A stretch of 64,000 nucleotides of DNA. Origin: Tanypteryx hageni (Eukaryota; Arthropoda; Insecta; Odonata; Petaluridae). The DNA lies in NCBI GenBank assembly GCA_028673005.1, contig CM054115.1, positions 59,956,907 to 60,020,906 of the forward strand, given 5' to 3'. The position numbers and the translations under genes are program-made. Position 1 is the stretch's first letter, and every line of letters begins with the position of its first letter. Positions 23,520-36,650 of this stretch are shown in pieces. The notes below the pieces were generated by a model. It was given only the letters and a program-made list of their open reading frames with translations, made no database searches and was not told the origin of the DNA.

Positions 23520-24500
23520 CTTTACAGCTTATGCCTGTCCGCATATGATCTTTGGATCGCCCTATTTTAGTATATTTTAGGTAAGCTCCAACTAATAAGG
23601 ATAAATATCAAATTTCATTGGTGAGCGTTGCTAGGATCAGAGATAAATTGGACGGAGAGAGAAGGAAGAAGAATATCCATAAACAAATCGATCTCATTTT
23701 TTATAAAAATAAAAGAACGTATTCAAATCACGCTTTGATAAGAAACGTCGGAATCGCGACGCAATTTCAAAACAAATGATGAACAAGAACCTAACGGCGC
23801 CACTAGAGCCATCTGTCGACCATTTTCCTTAATCATTTTCATTCGGCGGGGCATTGAAATAATCGCGTGCATATTTTTATCCATGCGTATTTTATCATTC
23901 TTATTATCTAGATACCGTTAAGAAAAGGCCTCCAGAAAAGAGGTTAGGCTCTAAGAGGAGGGATAAATGTCATTTTGTATGTATTTTTTATGGACGCGAA
24001 GGCTGATACAGGGGTAAGTTGGTTACGGAGGAGGTAGAGAGAGATACGGGGTTTGCAAGGACAAAGAGGTTAAGAAATGAGGAGTGATGGAGGGGGAGAA
24101 GAGAGGAGGCGCGGGAACCAAGCTAATGGCGTGCTCCGAGCGCGGTCAAACCACCTCCTTTTCCACTCCTTCCTTTCCCACACCACAATACCTGCTATCT
24201 TGACTCTGTGCGGGTGGATCGGAGGCGATAAGACGGGAAACTCTCAGGTGGGAGAAGGGAGATTTCTATGGTCTCTACCTCACCCTCTCTTTCTCCAAAG
24301 GGGGGAAAATTGAAGGCACGTGTACACAAGGCTTGAAACAAGTCGAGCGGAAAAATGCTGCGGTCGTTATTTTCATTTTCTTAAAGAGGATTAGTTCTGG
24401 TCAACGATCCCAACCGATAGGTTTTTTTCCGAGGTGTCGGGAAATCCACGTTAAGTAGCTGACGGTGATTTATTTTTCCACTCATTTGTAGAGCTTTCAT

Positions 24501-24552
24501 TTAGCTTTAAGGCATCCGCCTGTCACATGAAAGATCCGGGTTTGATTATCGA
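24501..24552 (+). repeat. tRNA-like SINE head fragment (tRNA-Asp-like)
   Basis: 'catccgcctgtcacatgaaag' (shown in part) followed by 'atccgggtttgattatcga' matches the anticodon arm (CCTGTCA loop, GTC) and B-box region of tRNA-Asp. The D-arm half is poor. It is probably a decayed SINE. Confidence 0.45.
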
Positions 24553-24559
24553 TTAATTG

Positions 24560-25675
24560 CAAAGATTTTCTTCCCTCTCTGTAAAACTTATGTTTATATT
24601 TATGGGCCTAAATATAGAAAACTTCATTGCTATTCATACCGTATCTCTGTCTTTCAGAATTCTCTCCCACGTCCCGTGTTAGACATTACACGTAGTCTCT
24701 ATGCGCATAAAAATATAACTGCATGCTTTAATATACATATATAAATTATCTACACAAATTCATTTTAATTGAAGAATTAATGGAAACATATAATTCACTG
24801 AAATTTTCAGAAATACGAGCATGGAAACCGCAACAATTATAGTAAAAAATAATATACGTGTGAAAATGAATAATTTACGCGAGCTTATTTACTTTTGGGA
24901 TTAACTAGTTGTTTAAATGAAGATACAAATGTTTAAAAACGGCCAAATTGTGGTGACACGTTATTTAAATATCTCTCGCAGTGATAAAAAATAGGATATT
25001 CTCACAAAGAAATGTTTTGAGAGGTTTATGTCCCTTTGGGACGCGGTCGTGGAAAGTACTTAAAATGCACTGGGCGATTACCATCCGAGCGTATTTACAT
25101 GAACGAGACCCTCGTTTCGCAACTCCTCTTTTGTTCCCTGAAAAACATACTCTGGACTAGTTTTACAACTTGATTGGGAAAAAGAATTAAGAGCTCACGT
25201 AAAATTTGTGTCCGTACTCTTTATTTCCAAATTCTAGCACGATATTCAGGTAGAATTCATCCATTCGTCTTCAAAATAAAGCCCTTAACGGCTATAAATG
25301 TGTAACTATTTATGTGATTTTAAATAACATTTGTTTTTCCTCAAATAATTTTTCTTTAGTTTCAAATTAAGTGTAATATGTTTTAACTTTTATCTCTGAT
25401 ATGTCGGAAATTTGCGACGAAAGCAACGAAATGATTGATCAATCAACCTTATAATCAGCACCACCGCGAATAAAACCCAAGTTGGGCGTAACCTTTACTT
25501 GGTTTTCTTATTTTTCCCTAGCAGAATAAAGTCGTTATTGAAACCATATTTGCGAGCCGAGGGTAAATAAACCCAGAGTTCATTTATTTGAGAGAGTAAC
25601 GAAACACGACATCCGTACTTTATTATTCAACAAACTCAAGGTACCGTAACAGGGAAAGCCCCCCCACTTCATTCC
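24560..25675. other. gene-free stretch
   Basis: AT-rich DNA. An acceptor-like site at about 24658 ('ctgtctttcag') opens only 13 codons in the needed phase. Nothing is supported. Confidence 0.4.
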
Positions 25676-26180
25676 TTGCACGCTTCTTTGCCACATTTCC
25701 CGCCTCTTGTTCTCATTCTCTTCACTCTCCTTCCTCGGCAAACTTGTTGATTTACCATCAGCGCATTCCAGGAAATTTTGCCCAGTTTCATTCAGCTTTC
25801 TTGCCAGAAACTAAATTCCCTCCGTTTCCGAACTTTATTCTGCAAAATGAAGCCCAAAATCAATCAGGAGCGACTGATTCCCTTCTCCGGTATACTTGAG
25901 AAAACCTCATTTTCCTACCCTACCTATCCTCCAATCCGCTCCTTCTCTCTCATTCTCTTTCTCATTTCGCAGACGACCAGTGCATTCTCTATCGCCATCT
26001 ACCCAAATTCACGCTTTTCATTCCTCCATGTTCTGCTTCTATTTTCCAATTGTTTCCATCCTTCGCTTCTCCTTTGCCTCGCTTTCCCTCCCTTGCTCTA
26101 TATATCCGCCTTAATTTTCTCTCCATTCCTGTCCCGGGAAGAGAGTGGTCGTGAATTTTTCACCTCCACATCAATCGGAT
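25676..26180. repeat. polypyrimidine tract
   Basis: CT-rich + strand of about 500 bp. The 159-codon + frame over it is Ser/Phe/Leu/Pro-rich and tracks the composition, so it is not called a gene. Confidence 0.55.
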
Positions 26181-27119
26181 GTCGTTTTTGCATGAACATA
26201 ACGGGATTTCTTTTGTTTTGGCATCTAGGCAACATTTATGCTTATTTTACTTTATAAGCAATATAATATTTTTGAACTGAAGTCACATTAGATTTTTATA
26301 ATCCAATAGTTGTAGTATTTATAATTTAATTTACAGTTTTACCTATGAAGTATACTGTGTTCATTCAAGTATTATCAAATTCGTCTTATGGATGCTTAAA
26401 ATAGATTTTTAATATGTCGAAAAATGTCGCCAATTGAATTAATGATATATTTTGCTCTTAATAAATTAATACTAGCCTGTATTTGTTGTGAAATAATTTT
26501 AAACTTATATTTAATCCACATTTATATCAACAATTAAAATAGTTTTTAGTGACGAAAGAGCCAGACAAATACGTTTTACGAGCGACATCTTACACAATTA
26601 TAAATTAGGACGATGAATGGTTTCAATAACTGAGTAAATATAATACTCTTCGAAGCTTACGTGAGAAACAAAATTAAATTAACTTACTTATTTGATATTT
26701 TTTTTTTACTTTTTTCATTTTCGGATGACGTTTCTTTGAGGTTTTTGATTGATGAAATTTCCATGCATAAAGAGTCCTTCAAATAGATAGTCTTAAAAAA
26801 ACCAAATTGCAACTTTTCCTTTGCCCCCCCGCTTTTATCACAGAACTTATTCTCCTTCGTCTGAAAGGGTACAGTTCAATTTCCGCACGTAGTCCGACCT
26901 TATCCTTACGTAATTGTAAAATTTGATTTTTTCCGTCTTTTGAAAGTCTTTCCGTTGCATAAGTAACTTTATGTAGTTTTTGCTCTGTGTGCTTCGGTCA
27001 TTTTCTTCTTCTTAGAAGACGTTTACAGCGGAAAATCGCAGTGAGTTTCGAGATGAGGTAACCATTTCGGTAGTCGGTGTCAACTTTTTTTGGCATTTTA
27101 AATGGTTTTCTAATACTTG

Positions 27120-27245
27120 ATTCAAGTCGAATCTCGATAACTCTAACGCGTCAAGAAGACAGAAAACATTCGATTTACCGAAACTGTAAATTACAGGGAC
27201 TTTGAATTAAAGTAACTTCGAATTACAGAAATACCATTTAACATG
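27120..27245. mobile_element. possible pogo-like MITE remnant
   Basis: 'gaatctcgataactctaacg' at the left and 'taacttcgaattacag' at the right are roughly inverted and resemble TCGATAACTCGA-type pogo ends. Identity between the arms is modest, and no clean TA duplication is seen. Confidence 0.25.
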
Positions 27246-27589
27246 TATGAGCGCAAACGAGAAAAAAATGCCGGCATCGTTTGAGAGATCGAAGGTCGAG
27301 TCTTTTTCTTTCATCTTCTCCCTTGTGTGGCTGTCCGTGAAAACATCTTTTTCTTCCGGTAAACTAAAAATACCACCTTCGATCCAAATTTAGCTGCTAA
27401 CATGTCCAATAAAAAATCGTCTCTTATTATTATTATTTCCTCTCGACCCTTGTTATTTTCTTTTGTGAAAGATCATTTTGTCTCGAGCCATCTTCGGGCA
27501 TTTTGCCGGGCGACATCTTACCTTCGCAACGCTTTCTCCAACATTCCGCGCGCATCCAACCTTCCATTCGTTCCCTACTTATTTTCTCA

Positions 27590-27870
27590 TTCTCTCCCCT
27601 TTTAGCCAGCCCTGCGACTACCAGACCTCCTCCATCCCTCTCTCTCTATATCTTCTCCCGCATTCCAATCTACCCTCCTCCCATCTGTTTCCTCCTTTCT
27701 CAGTTTCGCCCTGATTACATTCCGTCCGTTGTTTGCCTCCTTAACTCCCTAAGGGAGAGAAGTGGAGGGGAAACTGGAAGGGGAGGAAAGAAGGGAGTGG
27801 ATATCGAATAAGGGAGGGTGGGCTTAAAACTGGAAGGGGTGGAATAATGGCCGAGACCGGATAATGGAGA
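27590..27870. repeat. pyrimidine tract followed by purine tract
   Basis: CT-rich at 27595-27720, switching to GA-rich at 27745-27850, a mirror arrangement that can fold back imperfectly. The open frames here are low-complexity. Confidence 0.45.
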
Positions 27871-28115
27871 ATAGAGAAATGGGCTTATGGAAAGGATAAG
27901 GGTGGAACTCGAGGCGTATGTGTGTGCACGCGCGCGGTAGAAAAGCCTTAGTCGCTTGCATAGCACACTAGCCCGCTTATTCATATTGCCATTTGCAAGC
28001 AAAACGTGCGGGAATTTTTTTATGTTCTTACTTAAGTCTCTACGATGCAATCCCTTTCGAGTTTATACAATACGGCAGATGTATTTCATTTGAAGGATTA
28101 TAGGGTTTTAAGGGA

Positions 28116-28152
28116 GTCACCGTAGCACAAGCAGGTTAGGTACGCTGATTTT
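28116..28152 (+). repeat. tRNA-like A-box fragment
   Basis: 'ccgtagcacaagcaggttag' resembles the D-arm/A-box half of a tRNA-derived SINE. No B box follows at the expected spacing, so this is only a hint. Confidence 0.25.
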
Positions 28153-28452
28153 CTAGCAGAACATTGGATCGTTTTTGGTGACGAACAGTTTCATAAAAAT
28201 GTCCAATAAAGGTGCTTGACGTAGCAGTTGCTAATATTTGCGATATAATCTGTTGGTAAATTTATAAAAGGAAATACTTTCCTTTGTTATAGCGTCGACA
28301 AGAAATCCCAAATGAAACGATATTTCTAAAAAGATGAATACTCTTTAATTTTTTATTCAAAAGATAACAACCATCATAATTTATGTAAATATATTATTTA
28401 CTCTGTATTTTTTTGTAAATTTCCCTGAAGTTAACATTATCTCTCTCTTTTT

Positions 28453-28562
28453 TTACTACCTACTGATTCCCTCTTGCCTACGCGCAATGGGTATTTGAGA
28501 GGTGGTGCAATGAATTGCTGGTCAGTTTAAAAATTATAGGGAGAAAGGGAACTTCCCGATTA
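28453..28562. repeat. dispersed repeat family B, copy 2
   Basis: Same orientation as 23193-23300, with shared 'tgattccctcttgcctacgcg' (in part), 'gcaatgggtat', 'gcaatgaat' and 'gtcagttt'. No tRNA-like head is attached. Confidence 0.6.
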
Positions 28563-29261
28563 TTACTTTGTTCATTATCTCTCACGTCAATACTACAGGT
28601 AGTTTATTTTTGATTTTCACAAATTTAGCTGGCAATACAATTTATATATCTACCCTATTTTATAATTTCTATTGTTTAAGATCCATTTCAAATGTCAACC
28701 AAGTGATGAATTAGGTTAGGTAGTGAAAATATTTCATTCATTTTTTAGATTTTATTTCAATCTCCTTATAACTGAAGGGTGACATATTTCATCCTGAAAT
28801 TGTGACGTATAGACGTCTAACGAGAGCTTTCGATTGGATATTTAACTAAAAATATGTTTTATGCGCAAGTAAGATTATTTCTGGAGATATTATAAACCAC
28901 TACGCCCGATTGAAAGTGATATTTTTGATTGGATAAGTGTCATGTTGTCACGAGAGACGCCGGTATAGATATCGATTTTGGAATGAGAAACTTAATAGGA
29001 AGCGGTTTTCACGAAATACCTGAAAATCGTCTACTAAGTCATGCAGCGTTCAGCATGAAGCATTATTTACCCGCACAAAATCCCACCATGTCTATAAAAA
29101 TTCCGTTCTATGAAAAATAATAAATATTGTCTCCTCGGAATAATTTGAAGTTAATTCTACTTCTATCTTATATTGGATATTTCTGAGGATGCATTTGGAA
29201 TGATATTCCATAACAATTAAGCAGTAATCAATCGGTTATTATGTTTTTCAGTAATATAGGA

Positions 29262-29475
29262 GAGGTGGCTTGCGAGCAACAAGCTACAGTTTTACATGTG
29301 GCAACACTGTTCACTACCAAACAGAATAACGCAGTGTGATTTAAGACGTGTTTTGGAGATCTAACGGACCAACAATCCCTCTTATTGCTTCAAATACAGG
29401 TCATGTATGGCGCTCAATTACCTATGTGGAATGTTTGATTAAGTTTTGTGGTTTTTAAGCTTCTGAAAAATATAG
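29262..29475. mobile_element. hAT-like MITE remnant, copy 1
   Basis: It aligns with 31252-31492 in the same orientation. Shared blocks include 'cgcagtgt', 'gacgt...tttggagat', 'attgcttcaaatacag' versus 'attgtttcgagtacag', and a 3' 'gtggtttttaagcttctgaaaa' (in part) versus 'gcggctcccgaacttctgag'. The ends resemble the gGTGGC...GCGGCTC termini of hAT elements (family knowledge). Confidence 0.45.
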
Positions 29476-31251
29476 CTTACGCCTGTAATGATCGACATAT
29501 TTGGGAAATACTATAGGATTTCCCTATATGGAAGAAGAACAATTGCCTGAATATTTAGCGGAGTTGTGATAATTATGTTGTGTTACATTCTGTAAATACT
29601 GTACTTTATTTAAATTGAGGTAGTTCGTAACTTAACATTTTAGAAATACATTGGCTAATTATATAATAGGGACGATATTACTTTGATGAAATGAAAATAT
29701 GCCGGGATAAAAAGCAATTTGGTCTTTTTGTTATTACAGTTGACTAGTTAGCATAGCTCTCAATCTATTATAGCGCCAAATAATCTACTCAATATGACGT
29801 ATATGGATCCAAAAATAAATCAGACTCTGTAGAGTTATATTACGGAAGTATTCCGTATAAATTCAAATCCAAATGTGTAATTTGCTGATAAAAATAGGAC
29901 TTTCTTTTTGAAAATACGGTATCTACCTATCTCGATAACGTCAGAATTCAGTTTTTCCTTAAAAATTCTATTTTTTGTGAATATGGTAAAGTTTGCGTAT
30001 ATATTTCGCTAATTATACAGGTATCATCTCTCAACCCTTTTAGCAGTTCTCTCCACTTAAATTAAAATCTCTTTCCCCATCCGGTTTCCTTATCACGAAG
30101 AGCGAACACAAAAACACAGAGCGGTTCTCCTCTTTGCTGTCAGTGGCTCATTTGATATGCCACGAAATCTTTCATTTGTCCTTTCCCGTTCCTTTCCCTC
30201 CATCCTCCAGCTCTTAATCCTGATATAATTCCGTGCCTTTTCAAATTTACGGCATTGGAACTTATCCTTTCCTCCTTTCCTAACGATAATTCCTAGTTTC
30301 GCGTGTTTTAAATTTCGCACGAAACATGAAACACGGAATTAATTATCTTTTCTCAAAAACTTTGCGGTCAAAAGTCAGATTTGTAATTGGAAGGATTGAA
30401 GTTTCCGTGGAAGCTTTGAATTTCTTTTGCACAAAATATGATTTTATTTGGAAATGTATCCTTACTACATTTATTGATGTATTTTATTGTATATTTGTCA
30501 CAGTCTCGTAAAACGTTTTGAGGAATAATCATTTGCGACTTATCATCATGAGCAATGATAATTATAAACGCTCATGGCGACGGAAAGGTTTTTAATTCTC
30601 TTACAATTAAATAGCATGTGAAATTCCACTCTTTTCCAGACTCGTCATGAAATTTCAAGTTATATTTCGTGTTTTCTTATTCAGAAGGAATTATATGTGT
30701 TCTAGGGAAATAAAGGTTTTAAAAGCTTCTATGATAAACTTCTGAATAGATTGCCGTTTTAATCAGAGCTCGCGAATCAAATTCTACCGTGTAATTCATA
30801 TAATTATTGAAAAGCCGTCAAAAACATTTTAAAAGCTTAGGTATCGAATACATTTACTAGTCTCAAGTCTAAAAATAACCTAATGATTCGTTTTGATCCG
30901 CTAAAAATAGTAATTCTCCGTAACGCTTAATTTTAGTGATACAATTTCTCTCAAGTATCAACAGGTATTATATTAGATGCACGCAAACGTATACAATATT
31001 ATAAGATACTTATTTCTACAAATACACAGAGACATATGCCATAATCTTTGCTCCAATGAACATTATTCAAATAATACATTTTGCTAAACACTTTTGGTCT
31101 TATACATTCACACACACGGAAATAGTATTGAATTTTTGATTGTTCGATGATTGAAGAAGTTACCCCTTCGTATTTCTAGGTGTAGAACTTGAATTTATGA
31201 TGTTTTTGTCTTCCCTTTGGTTGCTGATGATAAGAAAAATGCAAAACAATC

Positions 31252-31492
31252 TGTAGCATGGGTGGCAAAACCGAGGCCTTCGAGGCGCATGCGGCTCTTT
31301 TTACATTTCTATTCAAGGGAGTACGAACCCTTTTCACAAACGAAGACGTTAGCGCAGTGTAAATTGAGACGTTTTGGAGATGACTAAGAGTCACTCATTC
31401 TCTCTGTATTGTTTCGAGTACAGATTATGTTTACTCTTTGCATATTTACGTGCACAGAATGAATGACCTGCGGCTCCCGAACTTCTGAGAAT
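31252..31492. mobile_element. hAT-like MITE remnant, copy 2
   Basis: It starts near 'gggtggcaaaaccgaggcc' with 'gcatgcggctc' just inside, and ends with 'tgcggctcccgaacttctga'. 'Gcggctc' at both ends and the GGTGGC start are typical of non-autonomous hAT elements. There is no transposase frame. Confidence 0.5.
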
Positions 31493-32270
31493 TATCGAGT
31501 AGGTTTGGTCACTCTTAATCCATAACTTTCCAAGGATAACTTAAGTCGATTGATTTTTTTACGTCCCTTAACGCATTGCATTCCTACCACACATGGACGG
31601 ACCTCGTCAACGTTGTTTCTTCATCGTTCTCCAATAGTTTCATGTTTGCGCGTCCGACTGAGTTCGTGACATGGGCCTAAAAATCGAATCGGAGAAAGAA
31701 TTCGCAGAATTTTTCTGCTCTAATGGAATACCATATACAAACTCAGCCTTATAAAAATAATCGGAAATTGACACTATCTCAAACACTTCAGTCGAAGGCA
31801 TTTAAAGCTTTGAAGGGTAATGATTCCTGTTCTCGTATTATATATTAGTGTATAAGTAAATCTATCAAAAAGCTACAAAATATAACGATATATAGTGGTT
31901 CAGGTTGTCACCAACATCCGTAGAACATAGCCAACGCACATGAAAGTACACCAGCATGGAAACATTTTCAATATTCCATTTATTAATTTCATTTATTCTA
32001 AATAGCGCATAAAAAGCTGTCATCTGCTTTTAGCGTAGCAGTCTTAGTTTATATATTATATTATTCTATAGAAGACGGGACAACTCAAATATATATGGCA
32101 CTAATAATATCGTCAAATTATTTCAAATGCAAGTATGAAAAATATTAACTTAGCCTTGAGATTGCTTTGATAACATTTCTTCATTTATTATCACGTAACA
32201 AATAAACTGCATACTATCGATTTTTAAAATGACCGTAGTAACGAAAACAAAAACGATCACATAAAACTAT

Positions 32271-32340
32271 GCCCTAGGTAGGATTCAATCCCATGACCGT
32301 GACATTGGGAGCCACACATGCCAATCACCCCCAAACCAAG
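32271..32340 (-). repeat. tRNA-like SINE head
   Basis: On the minus strand, 'tggggg tgattggcatgtgtggctcc' (an A-box-like half) and 'catgggattgaatcctacc' (B-box-like GGATTGAATCC) are about 35 nt apart, the spacing expected inside a tRNA. It is decayed, so a SINE remnant is likelier than a tRNA gene. Confidence 0.45.
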
Positions 32341-32344
32341 GTCA

Positions 32345-34030
32345 GTTGAAATATAAATTTTGTTTTTCGTTGTATTTTGGGCACGCATACAATTTCACAG
32401 CTTGTTCTTCCCGACTTTTGTGCAGTTTTTAAGGAGGGAATTAAAGTCAGTTATAGCTAACCTCTCGAATTTTATCCTGACTTTTGCGTTGCCTTTGCTT
32501 TTCACTGCCCTCTCCAGCACGAGAGTTGCATTTTCATTAGACATAGCGAACACGCCGAGAAACGTTCTCGTGCGGTTAATTTTTAACAGCTTATTCATGA
32601 AGCTTAATCCACAAACTCACTTATAAATAATTACATTTGTGCGCATAATGCCGTCCTCCTGAAATAACTTCGCGCACGTGCTAGTTCGTGCGTGCGTGTG
32701 TTCACGGTCAATTCTCACGCACTACTCGGTCATAAGGCAAACGGCGGCATTACACGAATGACAACGGAGATCCAAGTTAATTTTGTACTGGTTAAAAGAA
32801 AACGATCGTTATCTATTCAAATTAGGCGCGGCCGTCTCCATATTAAATCCACTTATTTATAAACTCCAAGTGAGACAATTAATTCATAATCCAATTGGGA
32901 TAAACGTATTGGTGGGAAATTTTGAAGAAAATATTCGGCATAATGTATTCCGTGTCCGCAAACAATTTGAATCCTATTATTTGGAAACATTTACATTTAT
33001 ATTATTTGCCGATAACGTCGTATCATGGAAATGGCTTTATGATATTCAAATAAATTTAAATGGTTTTTTTAACGGTTATGTTAAGTAACTTCATGTATAC
33101 GATTCATATCGCGAATCTGCGGTGAAAATTTGCTGAATACTCTATATTTAAGGAATATGTACTTTATACGTTAAATGGAAATGAAATTGCGAGCGAGAAC
33201 TAAAGTGATCCTTGAAGCAGGTATCATATGTTAGGTATACCTACCTACGGTACGCATTTATTCGAATGAAAACCGACAAGATTATAATTTGAATAAAATT
33301 GATCCTCAGTGTTTATCATTGTAATAATTTCAAGATTTAAGATTTTCTCGATTGAAAGGTCTTGTGTGAAATATTACATTTCTAGATAACATTTAAACTT
33401 ATGTATTGCAATGTTGCTTGCTTATGTGCTTCAGATATTGGTTATTCAAAATTGCGATTTCTTTAAATAATTCCACAAGGTAAAGCAGTTTTGAAATTGG
33501 CACTTACCTTTTCACATTTAAATTATATTAAATTGTACCGCATTTAATTATATCACATTGCATTACATTTTAACCGAATTGACTAATCAACCTCGCCTTC
33601 ATAGCAGAAATAGGGGATATTTATGCGCCATAGCTGATTCCGTTATGCTCCGGCTACTACAATTGATTTTACTAACATGGTTCATATCCACGATCCACAT
33701 CTATAAAAACCTCCAGACATATTATCGTTCTGAAGTCGCGTTGAGAAGAAAATACCGTGAATACGAAACTCCTCGATGGGTATATTTAGTCCGCTGACGG
33801 AAAAAAAACGTTTCGGCGAATATCTAAAAGGTTCCAAAAGTAGCCGGCGACCCTCGACTTCGGTGAGATTCGATCGAAAGCTCGCGACGTGTATCTTATT
33901 TAGGTGTATCTGGAATTGATTTCGCAACTCTACGATTGGGCCGCGGAAATATGTCGTAATGATATATACACACGCGCGCATATCGAGATCACAGTCTATT
34001 ATTTATTCCGGAAAATTCATATATATGTGT
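32345..34030. other. gene-free stretch
   Basis: At 32395-32626 both strands are open for 67-88 codons. The minus-strand peptide (MNKLLKINRTRTF...) looks moderately protein-like, but there are no splice sites. A consensus donor on the minus strand (GAAAAG|GTAAGTGCC, near 33509) has no acceptor partner with an open exon. No gene is supported. Confidence 0.35.
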
Positions 34031-34035
34031 GTATG

Positions 34036-34038
<3 letters not shown>

Positions 34039-34074
<36 letters not shown>
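34039..34074. repeat. (TA)18 microsatellite
   Basis: Uninterrupted TA repeat of 36 bp, preceded by a TATGTG-type transition at 34019-34038. Confidence 0.95.
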
Positions 34075-34077
<3 letters not shown>

Positions 34078-34179
34078 CAGCCCTCTACTTTTTCTCTCCA
34101 GGTAATAGGGTCTGAGAACCATTTTTACTCGTGTGGAGGAGGTTGGGTTTGTAGATTGGAATGGATTTGTGAGGTCTTT

Positions 34180-35060
34180 TGGATTCAAGGGGAGTGAGTG
34201 AGAGAGAGGGAGAGTAGGAAAGTAGATAGGAAGGAGAGAGAAAAAGGAGAAGTTGGAAAGAGCGTTTCTCTCCAACCCCCATTACAGGAAAGGACCACCG
34301 TGTTTACGACTGGTTTTTGGACATGAGAGTCTGTCTGTTCCGCGCTCTGTGTGTGTGAGAGGGAGAGAGAGAGAGCGCGCACGTGTGTGTGTGTCTGAGT
34401 GAAGGAGGGAGGGTAGCGCACGCAAACGGCCGCGAAACACGCATCTACTTCTCCCCCTTTCTCCTCCTCTCTCTTTTACCACGTGAAGTGACAGTGAGTG
34501 AGGAAGAGGGAGGGAAGTTAGAAGAGCGAAAGGGAATTCAGTAGAAAAGAAGAAGGCGTAAAGTGGAGGACGAGGAGAACATATAAAAAGTGTAGGAAAA
34601 GTAGAAGACGTAGTTGGGAGAAGATTGTAAATGGAGTGATATTAGATAGAAAAGTAAATGGGAAAGAAAAGGAAATCGGAGAAGAATGAAGGAGAATGAG
34701 GAAGTGGCTGTGTGTAAGAATGTGTGAGACAGGATGGCAATAAAAGTGGATATGGTGGTGGTAAAGTCGAGGAGCGGGGGACAAAACGTCGGAAAAGGGA
34801 AAATGAGCCATGAGGCAAGACAAAGATCTGAGTGGAAGAGGTAAAGAAGGAGATCTTTGGAAAATTAGCTAAGGAGAAGAGAATCATGTGGGAATCCAGG
34901 GGAAGATACTGAAGGGAGCAAAGGAGAGGGAGAGAGTTATAGAATGCAGTGTGAGATGAGAGAGATAAAGACGGAGAGAAATGCTGTACATGAAGGGAAG
35001 AGAAAGGGACGGTTTAGGAAAATTAAGTAAAGATAGATATATTAATTAGGGGACGGATAG
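34180..35060. repeat. polypurine tract of about 0.9 kb
   Basis: GA-rich + strand, broken near 34270-34480 by mixed GT/CT-rich sequence. Several overlapping minus-strand frames rich in Ser/Leu/Pro/Phe are artefacts of it. Confidence 0.65.
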
Positions 35061-36415
35061 AAATGAAAAGGATGAGAGACATTCAAAAATTCCAGAAACA
35101 GGCATTAAGAAGAAATATTTAGGAGAAATATATATTTATAGAGGAGAAAAAAATTATGTACAAGTTATTTGGAGTAAGATGCAAAATGAAGAACAAATAA
35201 AAATATATAAATGAACTTTTAAGTACGCGAGAAAAGGAAAACATTAGCCTCAATAACGTATTTTCAATCGGGAAGCTTATTTCTCAGTTTTCTCCAATAA
35301 AATTAATTTATATAGTTATTAAAGAGAAAATAAAATGATATCCTATACGAGTTCTTATATTATCAAATGTTTTGAAATCAGATTTGAAGGAATATTTTTA
35401 TCTAGCTATGGATGCGAAAGGTCATCGTTGTTGTGGCTGCTAACCTGTTAAGAGTATGGCAGAATTTGCGAAACATTGACTTTAGGAAAATAAACATCAC
35501 AAAACTCAAGTTAACGAAAGTCTTATAGCTTTTCCCCAGTAATGGTACAGCATTAATCGACGCATGATTTACGCATTTATAGTGGTGAGTATGCAAAAAC
35601 TTTCACAAAGAGACGTAAATCTGAATCGATCATCTCTTCATGACAGACAATTCTGAGAGATGACGGTTCATTTTTTTTATTAAATATTTTTTATGTATGT
35701 AAAACATTGTCTAACGAAATGATTCGCTTTTTAAAGCGTTTTCTATGATCTAGAATCTTGCAATCTGTAGAAGCCAGATTTTTAGGATAAATTGATTCCT
35801 ATAAAAGATAGGCATGATAGAAACTTCAACGATCTTAAATTAGTTGCTGGGGAATAATCAGCGTTTACATCATAAGTTTGCTAATTTCTCGAGAAGAATT
35901 TATGCAATAACTAGTGGTACCCGCAAAAACTTTTGCGAAGTCAGTCAGAAATCTGTATATTTAAATAATCTTCGTTAAAAATGCTCACAGCCCACACGCA
36001 GTTTACTGAATAATAATAATAATCTTCAATTATTAACGTTGGAACGTTAAGTTTGACATTAATACAACTATAATTTCGATCCTTCATAAAAAGCGTGAAG
36101 CGAATAACGTAATCCTTTTGTCTATTTGAAGGCTTAATAGACGCTAATTCAATCGGAGGTAACAATGCGAATCGCCTTGGCAACACCCGGAAAGAGTACG
36201 AAAAAAGTCATAAAATTTCGAAAATAATCGCGTGTTTCTGACAAATTCTTCTATGTAACGTGTAAAGATCACAAGAATAGATATTCTATAGTTTTAGCCG
36301 TCGAATAAAGTAAAAACGGAGAAATTCGGTCCCTATTCACGTATTTTAATGAATGAAGGAAATAAACCTTGCACCTTGAAAAATCGAAACTCCTATGTAA
36401 ACATATGGGAAAATG
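35061..36415. other. gene-free stretch
   Basis: AT-rich DNA. A tidy acceptor/donor pair (ccccag|...|GTGAGTAT) brackets 35540-35584, but all three phases contain stops, so it is not a coding exon. A noncoding exon cannot be excluded. Confidence 0.4.
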
Positions 36416-36418
36416 TAA

Positions 36419-36450
36419 TCTTCTCCCGGAGTCGAATCTGGGACACTTAT
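36419..36450 (-). repeat. tRNA-like B-box fragment
   Basis: The minus strand reads 'gtcccagattcgactccggg', a T-arm/B-box pattern with pairable ends. There is no A box at the right distance, so it is likely a SINE scrap. Confidence 0.3.
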
Positions 36451-36650
36451 GTAAACGAAAATAGTTTTCCCGGGGTCTCCTAGTTGGCAGAAACAAAATG
36501 ACGTCTACAGCATTACTCTATGACAAATTGTTCAAGAGATAAAAGGGGGGACGGACGGGCAGGCGGACTGACAGACGTTGAGTATTAATACATAGTGATA
36601 GTAAGGCGATTTTGCAAAGAAGCATCTATGGATAACACATTGGTGTATTG

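Noticed and set aside
33500..33600. Consensus minus-strand donor GAAAAG|GTAAGTGCC
   Set aside because: No upstream acceptor with an open exon. An isolated 9-mer match is expected by chance in 64 kb.
35540..35584. 45-nt segment with good acceptor and donor
   Set aside because: All three phases contain stop codons, so it cannot be a coding exon.
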